Shown piece after piece: positions 44,920 to 55,516 of a DNA stretch of 64,000 nt. The notes below the pieces were generated by a model, which was not told where the DNA came from, made no database searches, and saw only the letters and a list, made by a program, of their open reading frames with translations. The stretch covers positions 558,001 to 622,000 of the forward strand of contig JAPZLL010000013.1 in NCBI GenBank assembly GCA_036250225.1, given 5' to 3'. Within the stretch, counting starts at the first letter, position 1, and each line of letters opens with the position of its first letter. The position numbers and the translations under genes were made by a program. This DNA is from Cercophora sp. LCS_1 (Eukaryota > Ascomycota > Sordariomycetes > Sordariales > Lasiosphaeriaceae).

Positions 44920-47154
44920 ATGAGCGCGACTCCGGTGGTCTTTCACCATGCTGCAAAGGCTATTTCCGCCCGCGAGTTCTACGATGCCGTCCAGGCAACA
45001 TGTCTGCCGCGGTTTCCCCTGGCGCGTCGCGGTGCGCAGCGCCCTGTTGGTATGATATGAGGTCACTTTGGTCTTGAGAGAGCGATTGGAATGCGGTTGG
45101 CTGATGGATTGTGATTGGTAGCGCTCGCGATCAGCGGCGGTGTCGATTCGATGGCGTTAGCGTACCTGTGCAGCCAGTATATCCGGTCCAAACCCAACGT
45201 TACGATCTCGGACAACGCCGTCAAGTTATTTCACGCCTACGTTGTCGACCACGGAATGCGGGACGGCAGTGGACAGGAGGCGCGCGACGTCGAGAACTGT
45301 CTGATGAAAAAATTGGGTATGAAGGCTACCATTTTGAGGCTGCGTTGGACCGGAATCCTCAAGGACGGGCAGCAACCGAGCGACCTCCCAAACGTCGAGA
45401 CTGTTGCACGGGAGCTGCGATACCGCGCCTTTGGTCGGGTCCTGGGCCAGGTCAATGTCGTCTCCCTGTTCCTGGGACACCACGAGGACGACCAGTACGA
45501 AACGATACTGATGAGGCTGGCTACGGGTCGCCATTATTACGGGCTCCAGGGTATCAGCCCTGCCACTGACATACCCGAGTGCGAAAGCATCCACGGGGCG
45601 TGGCGGAGCGGCTTTGTGGACGACCAGATGAAGGAGAACCCGTATTGGAACTTGCGGCCTCACAGACACGAGTGGAAGTCTGTCAGATTCTCGCTCAGGG
45701 ATAGCTTTGATGCCACCATGCTTCATGACGGCCAGGATGGGGGGATATCCGAGCAGGAGCTCAGGTCCATGGACGAGTACAAAAAGGGCACCCGCATTCC
45801 GCAGTTGGCGCCGATGGAAATCGAGGACGGCGGTGTCATGGTTTACCGGCCGTTGCTGCAGTTCAGCAAAGACCGGCTGATCCAAACGTGTCTCGAGAAT
45901 GACATTCCCTGGTGGGAAGACAAAACCAATGCCGACCCTACCATGACGATGAGGAACGCCATCAGACACCTATATAAAAATCACCAGCTCCCCGTCGCGC
46001 TACAGAAACCGTCGATTTTGCGCCTTGGAGAGCGGTGTAGGCAGAGGATTGCTGCCGAGCAAGCGGAAGCGGACCGACTCCTTGATCACGTTTTGATAGA
46101 GGATTTTGAGCCTGCTGTGGGAACGGCTATGATCCAGGCCCGGCAGTTCAAGTTTCCAACAGTGCCTCGAGGGCGTTGGTCTTCGCCGGAGCGTCTTCGC
46201 CGACGTCGCGAACATTATCGCCGAATCGCAGCTTACATGATGCTCCGCATTCTCAGCCTCACGAGTCCGAAACGAGTGCTGCCCCCGGTGTTCAACCTGG
46301 ACGGTCACGCCATGGGTCTATTCCCATCCTTGGCGGATCCGGGCGATGCATCCGCTAAAGGGCCCCCAAAGGCGTTTTCGGTTGAAGACGTGCACTTTAT
46401 GCCCATCGTCAACAAGTCTCCTCTTCGCTGGCTTGTTGCACGTGCTCCCATCACCCTGACAGGTGCACGAGGGGAGGCAAAGCCCATAGTGAATTTTACT
46501 CGACTGCCATTTGATAACCGGTACAAAAAGACGCCCAGTCGGTGGAAGGACACTGGGTGGAGACCCTGGCAGTTGTTTGACCAGCGATATTGGATACGGA
46601 TCAAAACAAGGTTACCGTTTGACATCATGGTCATGATGCTGGAGGAGGGCCACATGAAAGCGTTCAAAAACGCCCTTCCAGACGACGGAACCCGCGATGT
46701 GTTCTCGGCCACGCTCAGTCGGTATGCGCCAAAGAAGGTGAGATACAGCCTGCCGGCCTTATACGTGCCGGTAAATGTCACAGAGCTCATTGCGGGGGGT
46801 CCACACTGGCCCGAGAGTTTGGTCACGCTCGTCAATGAGGCTGGAGACGCGGCCGGACGATGGGACAGTTACGCTAAGATGCGTGCTTGGGAAAGAGATG
46901 TAGCGCTCAAAGGAGAGAAGCAGCTGCTAGCACTACCGACGCTGGGATTCCAGTTGCCTGGGCTAGAGAACTGGTTGCAGTGGGAAGTAAGATATCGCAA
47001 GGCCGATGTTGAGTTGCAACGGCGAAGTCTGGTCGATTATCTCCCTGAAGCGCGACATCGCGAATGCAATTCCGAGCATCAAAGGAGGGTCAGTCGATGG
47101 TTGGGGCGACGACAGGTATTGAAAGGACAACGGCCTGGTAAATGGAGCAAATAA
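44920..47154 (+). CDS. tRNA(Ile)-lysidine synthetase (TilS family), nuclear-encoded
   Basis: Two exons, 44920..45049 and 45122..47154, 720 aa. The PP-loop SGGVDS is at 48-53, HHEDDQYETILMRL follows at 163, then RPLLQFSKDRL and NADPTMTMRNAIRH. These are the four blocks that define TilS, which converts C34 of the CAU-anticodon tRNA(Ile) to lysidine so that it reads AUA (known in bacteria and organelles). The fungal protein is longer than bacterial TilS (~430 aa), with an extra C-terminal part (~400-720) that I cannot assign. Because the substrate type exists only in bacteria and organelles, action in mitochondria is the likely role. The N-terminus (FPLARRGAQRP, ~32-42) is basic but includes Glu and Asp, so targeting is uncertain. 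The intron GTATGA...GGTAG restores ALAISGG; starting at SGGVDS alone would remove the first strand of the fold. Confidence 0.88.
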
Positions 47155-47383
47155 AGATACCCTACTCTTCACACATTGGTGTCCCATGCTGACTGCCTGC
47201 AACGTGGCCGCCCTGGCGAATCGGTTGCATGTGTGCCCCACGTGTTTGACGGAGTGGCTGCATTCCAGATCGTCAATGCGACCTTCCCCATTGCGACTTC
47301 AACGTTCGACATCCCTTCGCATTTTTTTTCGTCCATATTCTCCTCCAAGGCGTTAAATTGCCGGTTTTTGGGACTGAAGATGG

Positions 47384-48925
47384 ATGGATCCTCCGGTGGA
47401 AGCTTCGCGCCGGGGCGCTCCTTCTCATAATGCACATCGTGCACCCACTAACGTCGACAGGTCCCAGTCCTCCGCTTCCGTCTTCTTGATCCCTGGGGTC
47501 GCTGTTCTGCTGCTGTCGGTCGCATGCTTGACCACTGACATGTGGTCATCACTGCGATATGGCGGCCAAATCCTCTCGGGTCTGGCTCTCACTGGGACAA
47601 GTGTTGCCGATGCCATCGACATTGGCTGGTATCCGCCAGCGCGGTCACCAATCAACAATCTCAGCGCCGTAGTGAACGGAAAGGGAGTGTACGGCTTCAT
47701 CTATAACAGCTCTTCCACGCCTGATGACATCTACGGCACCTACAACTGGTGCAATATGCCACATGTGCGTCCGAAGGAATACAAAAAGCTTAACGATAGC
47801 TACGAGCTCGCCTATGTCGAAGTCATCCACCGCCACCACAAACGCACCCCCTACTCCGCCAACCTCTTCCCTGTCGAACCTCTGCCATGGAACTGCGATA
47901 CCGTGGCCCTCTACCATCACTCCTCTCCCCTCCCGTTGTCCAACACCACCGTCTCCACCCCGACTTACTGGCAAACCACTCTCTCGGAACTCAATCCCTT
48001 CCCCATTAGCCCAGGCGCCTGCCAATTCCCCCAAATCACAAACCCCAGTCTCCACGACTGCTGGCACCACGGCCACGATCTCGCCGCAGCATACGCAACC
48101 CTCCTTTCTCACGGCAAAACCATCTACCGCGTAACCAACAACCAAATCACCTCCCAAGTAGCGGGCATGGTAATAAACGGCATGACCCTCTCCACGACGC
48201 CCCACCCCTTACACATCCAACCAGCCCAAATCGATTCCCTCGAACCCCGCTACCCCTGCCCAGCCGCAACATCCCTCTTCTCCAAAATCAAATCCTCCCC
48301 CTCCTGGAAAGCGCACCTCGACGCAGCAAGGCCGCTCTTCCAAACCCTCGACACGATCACGGGTGTGTCTCCATCGGATCCAGGGTTTCATGCAGATCTG
48401 GATCATTACTACGATAACCTCTCTGCAAGACAGTGTCACGGACGGGAGCTGCCAGAGGGCATGGCGCAGGAGACGGCGGATGCGGTGTATCGGTTTGGAC
48501 AGTGGGAGTATGATTATGTGTACCGGAGTGCGGGGCCGGAGGCTCTCGCGGCGTGTGTGGCGTCCATGGGGGTTTGGATTGCTGAGTTGGTGGGGAATAT
48601 CAGGGCTGTTGTGGAGGGGCGGGGGGATGGGGTTGTGTATCGGCATAATGTGGCGCATGATGGGTCGTTGAGTCGGGTGCTGGGGGTGTTGCAGGTCGAG
48701 GAAATGGTGTGGCCGGGTATGGGGGCTGAGGCGGTGTTTGAGGTGTACAAGGGGGAGGATGGGTGGTTTGTTAGGGTGTTGTTTGGGGGACGGGTACTGC
48801 GGTCGAGCAGTCCGGCGTTGGGGGTGATGGATTTGGTGGAGGTGGAGAGGCTGTTGGGGTATTTTGATGGGCTGGTTGGGAGGGGAGGTGAGCTGGTGGT
48901 TGGGAAGTGTGCGGCTGTTGTGTGA
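47384..48925 (+). CDS. Histidine-phosphatase-superfamily membrane or secreted protein
   Basis: Intronless, 513 aa. A hydrophobic segment at ~32-50 (SVFLIPGVAVLLLSVACL) after a basic N-terminus predicts a signal anchor. RHHKRTP at 150-156 is the catalytic R-H-x-x-R-T-P box of the branch-2 histidine acid phosphatases (the family usually has RHG). A later HD pair (VAHDGSLSRVLGVL, ~420) fits the proton donor site. Several N-glycosylation sequons (NSS, NDS, NTT) and paired Cys support entry into the secretory route. It could hydrolyse phosphate esters, but the substrate is unknown and the non-standard RHH leaves activity unproven. An out-of-frame ATG lies four bases upstream (47380) in a better initiation context. 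Its stop is 28 bp from the stop of bet4, which runs the other way. Confidence 0.82.
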   Translation: MDPPVEASRRGAPSHNAHRAPTNVDRSQSSASVFLIPGVAVLLLSVACLTTDMWSSLRYGGQILSGLALTGTSVADAIDIGWYPPARSPINNLSAVVNGKGVYGFIYNSSSTPDDIYGTYNWCNMPHVRPKEYKKLNDSYELAYVEVIHRHHKRTPYSANLFPVEPLPWNCDTVALYHHSSPLPLSNTTVSTPTYWQTTLSELNPFPISPGACQFPQITNPSLHDCWHHGHDLAAAYATLLSHGKTIYRVTNNQITSQVAGMVINGMTLSTTPHPLHIQPAQIDSLEPRYPCPAATSLFSKIKSSPSWKAHLDAARPLFQTLDTITGVSPSDPGFHADLDHYYDNLSARQCHGRELPEGMAQETADAVYRFGQWEYDYVYRSAGPEALAACVASMGVWIAELVGNIRAVVEGRGDGVVYRHNVAHDGSLSRVLGVLQVEEMVWPGMGAEAVFEVYKGEDGWFVRVLFGGRVLRSSSPALGVMDLVEVERLLGYFDGLVGRGGELVVGKCAAVV

Positions 48926-48953
48926 TAGTTTATATTGCTAAGACTCGGTACCG

Positions 48954-50283
48954 CTAGCCGTGCCCGAACTCGCGACCTAAAAGCCCGAGGTCTCGCTCAA
49001 GATCCGTCCAGCGCCCGTTGCGCATGGGGTCTAACTCTTTCATCTTTCGTAGCCAGGTTGTCAGGTTCGCCTTTTCCTCGCCGTCGGGTTTCCGCTCCTG
49101 GAACTGACACAGGGCGAGCGTGTAGTCTAACAGAGCCTCGTATATCCTCTTGAGTCCTTCTCTATCGTCTTCGTCGTCGTCATCTTCATCAAAACTCTCG
49201 AGCAGATCCTTGACCTCGTCAATCTCACGTGTGGCATACGTAATTCTATCCTCCACGGTGAACTCTGGTGTGATTGTTGGTCGTCCAGCAAAACCGATCA
49301 AGCTGAGCATGAGAAATTGGTGATAGTACCAAAGTGATTGATCCTTCGGATCAACGCCAAGGAGGTCGCGCACTCGCCCAAGCTCTGTGGTGTGTCAGCT
49401 CAAGTCACAAAGATGGGGTATCTCTCATACCCTCATCCAAAAACTCCCTGCGTTTTTGGTCATTGTACCCTTTCTCATCCAAATATCGTGGGATAAGCTT
49501 GCTCCGTCGGTGCCAGGCGGAAAAGTTGGAAAGATTGGCGCGGATCATTGTCAGTGTGTAATCGAACTCGGCCTCGACCATGCTAGCACCGTTGAGGCGC
49601 TGACTCTCTAGCTCGTTGACTACATGTCGCCGGTATCCCCAGGCATGAAAATTCCTTTGGTCTCTGGTGAGCATCTTGGATGCCAGCCCCAGCTCCTCTT
49701 CCCATATCCTGCGAGCTACTGGTACAGGTAGCCTTTCAATGGCTTGGTTCAAAATCCACAGGCGGTAGTTCCAGATCCAGTAGCACTTGGGCGACTCATG
49801 AAGCAACGGGATGGTGAACCCAAGCTCTGACTTGAGGATGTCGAGATCTCTTTGTTCCGCGGCAGCCGGATCCTCGACGCGGTCATCAACTGTTGTACCA
49901 CTCGTACCAGTCGTCTGGGAGTTTGGGCCGGGAGGGGTCCTGATCGATGAAGAGGAGGACGAATTTGCGAAAGGTGTTGTGGTAGTGCCGGTCAGAGAAC
50001 CACTCGGCGACGCCTTCGAGGGCGAGGACACAGCCGATCGTCTTGACAATAACCCAGAGGTTAGAAGAGAGCGCCGGCGGACGTTCCATATTGTGTAGTA
50101 CTCGGGATTAAGACGCAGGAGCTTGGATGTGAGCTGAAACGCGTCCAGGCTGAAATCACCACGCGCAGCGTGATCGCGAACTTGGTCCTCGAGGCTGCGG
50201 TACTTGGTGATCTTGTCAAGCTCCAGGAGCCTCTGCTCTTCTGTGCGTACGCGGGAAGTCCGGGCTATACCATGTTGCGCCAT
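48954..50283 (-). CDS. bet4: Rab geranylgeranyltransferase alpha subunit
   Basis: Two exons on the minus strand, 50283..49431 and 49384..48954, 427 aa. Protein prenyltransferase alpha (PPTA) repeats are seen: LNPEYYTIWNVRR, SPKCYWIWNYRLWIL, DQRNFHAWGYRRHV, NLSNFSAWHRRSKL and DQSLWYYHQFLM. With the beta subunit Bet2 and Rab escort protein it attaches geranylgeranyl groups to Rab GTPases (known). The N-terminus MAQHGIARTSRVRTEEQ matches the GGTase-II rather than the farnesyltransferase alpha subunit. A Ser/Gly/Thr-rich insert (~75-125) between repeats is fungal-specific. The 46-nt intron (GTATGA...CACAG) joins FLDE to ELGRVRDLL. The C-terminus contains an acidic run (DEDDDDEDD). The ORF continues upstream of the chosen ATG without domain content. 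Confidence 0.93.
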
Positions 50284-51146
50284 GGCTGCTTGCACGTAGG
50301 ACAAAACACAAAGAGGCGAGAAAGTGCCGGATAACGGACGGGACAATGGAATCTTATTGCATGACGTCGGCAGGCTGGGCCGCCGAGAGACCGATGAACC
50401 GACGTTTGCAGGCGGGAGGGACGCGGCAAGTGGGGCCACCACGCAACATTGCTGCTGACAGAGATGCTTGGCAACGTTGCGTCAGCGGGGTTTATCGATA
50501 GTGTTATCACTTATCTTATCGGACTCAACTCTGGGCTTGGCAGCTCAACCCATCACAGGCCGAGGGACGGTGAGCCCCTGAATGGCATCGTTCCTTCCAA
50601 AACAAACATTCGGCTACGTCATCCTGTCAGACAACGCCGCAAGCTGAACGAATCAGAACGGTGAACCACGGCCGTTCTTTCTGCTATTGTCCTTGGTAAA
50701 ACTTGCAGCGTTGAATAGACAATGCCCTCTCAGACCCACCACTGGCTTCGACTTCCTCGAAGCACAACGCAATTGAGGTTACGCCTTCTCTTCTCCGCCT
50801 TTTTGTCTCGAGCCTTCTGCCAACCTCTTCATGCATTCTGTTGCCCTAAGATCTTCAACTCTGCTCCTAAAGCCGGCAATATTGCTACAGCATCCCAATA
50901 TCGGCATTCGGGTCCAGTTTCGCAGACTTGACGGCTTCAGCATCTTCATGTCAACGCCGGGGCCTCGAGATCACTTCGAGGGCGTTCCAGTTTTGAAGAG
51001 TTGATCGACTCCCACGTCTCTCTTTCTCGGATCCTTCGCGGAGATCTGATTTCGGGACCGACCGGTCTTCTCATGCGACCATTCTTTTCTTCTTGACCGT
51101 TTCTAGTCCTCGCCCCGCGACTGCCAAGCAGCCGCTGCGTTTCGCT
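50284..51146. promoter_or_regulatory. Divergent promoter region bet4 / Cdc20-family gene
   Basis: About 860 bp. The right half (50720-51146) is C/T-rich and looks like a long leader of the Cdc20-family gene. No RNA gene or repeat is supported. Confidence 0.45.
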
Positions 51147-53783
51147 ATGAGCAACGGTGGCCCCAAGGGCTCCCGCGGCTACGTGCCTGGCCCCCAAAGC
51201 AACATGACGTTTTCGTCACCGTTTTCGAGTGCTTTTCGGCGTCAGCAATCTTACAGCTCACCATGCTCTCAGGCGGATTCAGGTTACTCCTCGAGCCCGG
51301 CAACACCCTTACCGCAAAAGTACATGCCCCCCACCAGAATCTATGACGGCGACTACTCGACAGATAGCCTCTGGATGTTTGGGGATGGATACCGGTCGGA
51401 GGATGATCCGTTCGTGGACAGGGATCCGCGAAGGGTTGGTGTGGACCTGGCCGATGAGGCTCAGGCAAAGACGCAGTCACAAAAGAAGAAGCTACAGGGA
51501 AACTTCACCCTCCCGGCACGCTCTCCACGCTCAGCACACTCAAGGCCGGCTATACCATTCCGATCTGACAGCGAACCACAGCCTCCGAGGGCAGCAGCTT
51601 ACGACGTCAATACCACCCGTTCACGGTCCAGTTCTCTTCGCGGACTGGATCGCTTCATTCCCAATAGGCAAGACTCGTCGGATACTGTCCAGACGTATAA
51701 AACGGGGAAGGCCCCCCACGAGTTGACCAAGACCGAGAAGATTCTTCGCCATGGCGATGGTACAGAGGACGCATTTCGCCTCCGTCGAAGAAATGTCTCG
51801 CATGACTTGCGTGGTCAGTCGTTGTCTGACTCACTTGGGCCAAGCAGTGCGAGAGGTTTGTGAGCCCACAACGATAACTTGGCAATGACTGACACATCAC
51901 AGTTAGGAACATACTCAGTCCCCTGGACCAAAACAATGAGCGCAATCCGGCTCGCCAAGTCAGCCATGGCAATGTCTGGGGCGTTGGAGGTGTTGTACCT
52001 AGCGCTGCTGCTATTAACAACGGTCGTGGTCAACTGCTCAGGAGTGGGACAAACGCTCGACTTTTCCGCACCACGTTTCCCAACAACAAGCCAAGGATCG
52101 AGGATGATCTCGAGAACCACGAAGCACGCCTTGCCATGGCTCTCGGTATGGACCGGGCGAAACGGGTCCTGGAGACAAACATGCCACATCGCCGCGGGGA
52201 GAATGGCACTCCCACAAAGAGCTCAACACAATGGAATGGCGTTGAGTGGGTTCAGGAGAATGAGTCCAAAGGTATGCTTCCACTTCACTGTTCAAGACGA
52301 GTGCTAACTAACTGTGTAGCCTCCCCAAAACCAACCGAAACTAGGGATCTTCCGATCCCTCCGTTCAAGTGAGTCACCTAGCTGGGGGTCACAGTTGAAT
52401 GCTAACGGCAGCAGGGTTCTCGATGCACCAAACCTGAGGGACGACTTTTACTGCTCTATCCTGGCGTACTCGGTAACCTCACGCACATTAGCAGTCGGGC
52501 TTGGTAACTTGCTATACGGATGGGCTGAATCCCGTGGCGTTCGACTGCTCAATGGATCTACCGAGCTTGGCGTGCACCTCACCTCCGTCGCATTTTCGTC
52601 GACGAATGGAGCCAAATCTATTCTGGCATTTGGCCGAAACGATAGAACCTTTGGCTTGATGTCGCTGCTGGACGATCCCGACAATGAGATATCCTCTCAT
52701 CCGCTCCCTCGGTTTGAAGTCGTACAGCGACATCCAATCACATGTGTTAGCTGGAAGCCGACCTGCACATACAAGACTTCCAGGAGCCCGATGAATCCGA
52801 GAAGTCTTGTCAAGACGGAGGACCTCCTGGTGGGCGACGAACATGGTTATATCCACTACTACTCTGTCGAGTGGCCAGACAGATGGGAGGTGGAACGATA
52901 CAACTGGGCAGGATCGGTAACACTTCTTTCCCGTATCGTTGTCCATACCCAACAGATATGTGGGCTTTCCTGGTCACCGGACGGGGAGCTGTTCGCGAGC
53001 GGGGGTAACGACAACACCTGCTGTTTGTTTGAGACCAGAAAGGTTACTGGACGAGGCCAACAGACAAGGCCAGAAGGCTTGATCCATGCAGGTTCAGAAT
53101 CTGATCAGCAAACCACAACCACGGATGGCGGCACGATCCTGACGTTGACAGACGCTGACACGGAGCCGCAAGTGCCACAGAGTCCCAACCCCGACGTCGT
53201 GTATTACACCCACGGGTGTGAGAAGTACCGCTGGGGGCATAGGGCTGCGGTTAAAGCGATTGCCTTTTGCCCCTGGCAAGATGGCTTGGTGGCTACAGGA
53301 GGTGGATCCAATGATAAGTGCATACACTTCTTTCACACGACGTCGGGTGCTCCGCTGGCCACAATTTCGGTCTCGGCGCAGGTGACGAGTCTGATCTGGT
53401 CGACGACCAAGAGGGAAATTGCTGCGACGTTTGGCTACGCACAGCCGGAGCATCCCGTTCGAATTGCCGTCTTTTCATGGCCGGACTGCCGCCAGGTTGC
53501 TGCGATTCCGTGGGCTAGTGAACACCGCGCGCTGTACGCAATTCCTTGTCCTAGAGGTCCGGGAGATGCTCGCTTGTCGAGACTCGGTGAGACTCCGCGA
53601 GGCCCTATCCATTCAAAGATGGAGGGATGCATTATGGTTGCATCGAGCGATAAGAGCGTCAAGTTCCACGAGATCTGGACGCCTGAGAAGAGAGCTACGG
53701 CTGGGGGTGTTGGCATGCTTAGGGGCAGCGACATATTAGAAAGTTTGGAAGGGATTGACAGGGATGGGGATGTCATTCGGTGA
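51147..53783 (+). CDS. ama1: Cdc20/Fizzy-family APC/C activator, Ama1/Mfr1-like
   Basis: Four exons: 51147..51855, 51903..52271, 52320..52368, 52415..53783 (831 aa). DRFIPNR at 168-174 is a textbook C-box, and the protein ends with the Ile-Arg (IR) tail; both dock onto the anaphase-promoting complex. Between them are FKVLDAPNLRDDFYCSILAYS, the family signature before the propeller, and WD40 repeats (VGLGNLLYGW, ICGLSWSPDGELFASGGNDNTC, VKAIAFCPWQDGLVATGGGSNDKCI). The long N-terminus (~165 residues before the C-box) and divergent linker fit the third, meiosis-associated branch (yeast Ama1, S. pombe Mfr1) better than Cdc20 or Cdh1; this placement is inferred. Intron 1 has two in-frame solutions: GTTTGT with CAG at 51902 (used) or GTGAGC with TAG at 51906. 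The last acceptor is tandem (CAGCAG), changing one residue. Confidence 0.85.
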
Positions 53784-54232
53784 AGACTGAGGGGTGCGTT
53801 ACGGCTACACACTGATGAACTACGAGTAACGAGCATACACACTGGAGTTTGAGGCAACAAGGGACAGGTGGGCAATTTTGATGCTGGGCCGGGGATAAGA
53901 ATGAGGACAAGTAGGGAACTACTAGACAGCAAATTGACAGAAGCCTTTTGGTGAATCACCGTTCTCCTTGTAAATAGCGATGCAAGTTTAGCGCACAGTG
54001 ACCGAAGACAGTCCGTTTGATCCGTGCTTATTACGACAGAACAATACGCTGACAAAACAGCAGTCCACTGCGAGAGAGAGAGAGAGAGCAGTCGAAATAC
54101 ACGGACATGATACCTCCTGATCTAAGTAGCCAGAAACCCATAATCAAGACGCCAAACATATGCTGAGCAAGCCCAATGATTCCTCTGTGGGGGCGAGCCG
54201 AACAACCAGAACACTGCCAACGGAGATCCCTC
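53784..54232. other. Convergent intergenic region
   Basis: About 450 bp between the Cdc20-family gene (+) and syn8 (-). It contains a (GA)n microsatellite near 54071-54087. No gene is seen. Confidence 0.55.
54071..54087. repeat. (GA)n microsatellite
   Basis: Eight to nine uninterrupted GA units in the 3' flank of syn8. Confidence 0.85.
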
Positions 54233-55125
54233 TCACTTGAGAATCGCAATCAACAAGACCAAAATGACAATCAACACCACAATCGCAACCATCTGCCTAC
54301 TCTCGCCCGCCTCCCGCGCGAACTTGCCAACCTGTCGTCGTGCCCTGTCCAGCGTGCTCTGGTGTCGATCCACGATCCGCTCGCTCTCGTCCAGCATGAT
54401 CACTTGCTCGTCCAGCTCGTCGCCTATCCGCATCGACAGCTCCCGCTGGCGGGAAATCGACGCGCCTAGCGCATCGAGCTGCGCGTCCTGCTCGGCGAGG
54501 ATCTGTTCGTGGTAGGCGTGGATCTGCGTGTTGGAGAGGTCGTTGGTTGCGATTTGGTCGCGGTAGCCGGCGGTTTCGGGGTCGTCTCTGTAGGGGAACA
54601 GTGGGTTTCCTTGCCCTGACCCTTGCGGTGGGTTGTGCTGGGCTTCGAGATCGGTTGAGGGACGCGGGGAGGAGAAGCGAACGGTTTTGGCGGCCTTTGT
54701 AGTAGGTTTGGATTGGGCGTGCGCAAAGGAGGAGGCGAGGGAGGGGTCGTTGGGGGATGTGAGGGTTTCGTTTGTCGAGGGGGAGGGGAAGCCGTGGAAT
54801 TGGGTGGATAGGTCGGTGTGTTGTTTGCGGAGGGTTGTGAGGGTTGAGAGGAGGGCGTTTGCTTTGCTTTTGGGAGTGGTTAGCGCTAGTGAGAGGGAGG
54901 AGAGGGAGGGAGGGAGGGAGGGAGGGCATACGCTTCGTCGGTTGAGGATAGGCGGGTATGTTCGGTTGTTAGCGTTTCGATGCCTTCTCGGAGTTGGTCA
55001 AGCGAGCGTGAGATGTGGCCGTCTTGCGAGTCCCGGGAAAGATTGAGGGTTTTGGCGCGTTGGCGCTCGAGGAGCGACAGTTTGATGTGGTCGGCCAGGA
55101 GGAGGAGGGCGTTGGGGTTGGACAT
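54233..55125 (-). CDS. syn8: Endosomal Qc-SNARE, Syn8-like
   Basis: Two exons on the minus strand, 55125..54932 and 54866..54233, 275 aa. The N-terminus (MSNPNALLLLADHIKLSLLERQRA) is helical. The SNARE motif runs ~190-250 (QILAEQDAQLDALGASISRQ, GDELDEQVIMLDE, with a central Gln in DEQV). A C-terminal membrane anchor (MVAIVVLIVILVLLIAIL) ends with a single Lys. The arrangement is that of a tail-anchored Qc-SNARE of the Syn8/syntaxin-8 group, working in endosome fusion (known). The 65-nt intron starts with a GTATGC donor followed at once by a (CCCT)n tract, then a GCTAAC branch and AAAAG acceptor; the joint gives SSTDEAKANALLSTL. The proline-rich middle (~85-150) is variable in such proteins. 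Confidence 0.88.
54902..54927. repeat. (GGGA)n tract inside the syn8 intron
   Basis: Six GGGA units on the + strand, that is a CCCT pyrimidine tract on the sense strand of syn8, starting four bases after its 5' splice site. The + strand could form a G-quadruplex. Confidence 0.85.
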
Positions 55126-55516
55126 TGTGGCGGCGGTTTTCTCTCCAGTAGGACTGAATGACTGGTGGCTGGAACGAGAGACGGTGGTAGTGAGTGGACT
55201 GGTTGTTCGTGCCCTTGACAGGCGATCGAAGTCAATCAATTCGGGTCATGCGCTTCCCGGCGTGCCGGTGGTTGTGTTGGCTTGGCCTGCTGCATTACGT
55301 ACGTGCGGCGCGGCGCAGGCTGGGCTGGCTAGGCAATCGGCGCGTGGTCCGTGCGCAATGCTGAATCCACAAGAGACGACATCGCTTCATCGTACAAAAT
55401 AACCTCTTCATCAGTATCCCGCAGGTCCCCTTTCTTGTAGGCGCGGGTGCCGCACCCTGTTGAGACTCGATCTCTCGCGTTTATATCGACAAGGAAAAGA
55501 TCTTTCGACGTGCAGG
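55126..55516. promoter_or_regulatory. Divergent promoter region syn8 / DUF3716 gene
   Basis: About 390 bp between divergent start codons, GC-rich in the centre (GTGCGGCGCGGCGCAG around 55303-55318). No other feature is supported. Confidence 0.45.

Noticed and set aside
53435..54055. 206-codon minus-strand open frame
   Set aside because: Antisense of the WD40 exon of the Cdc20-family gene plus 3' flank.
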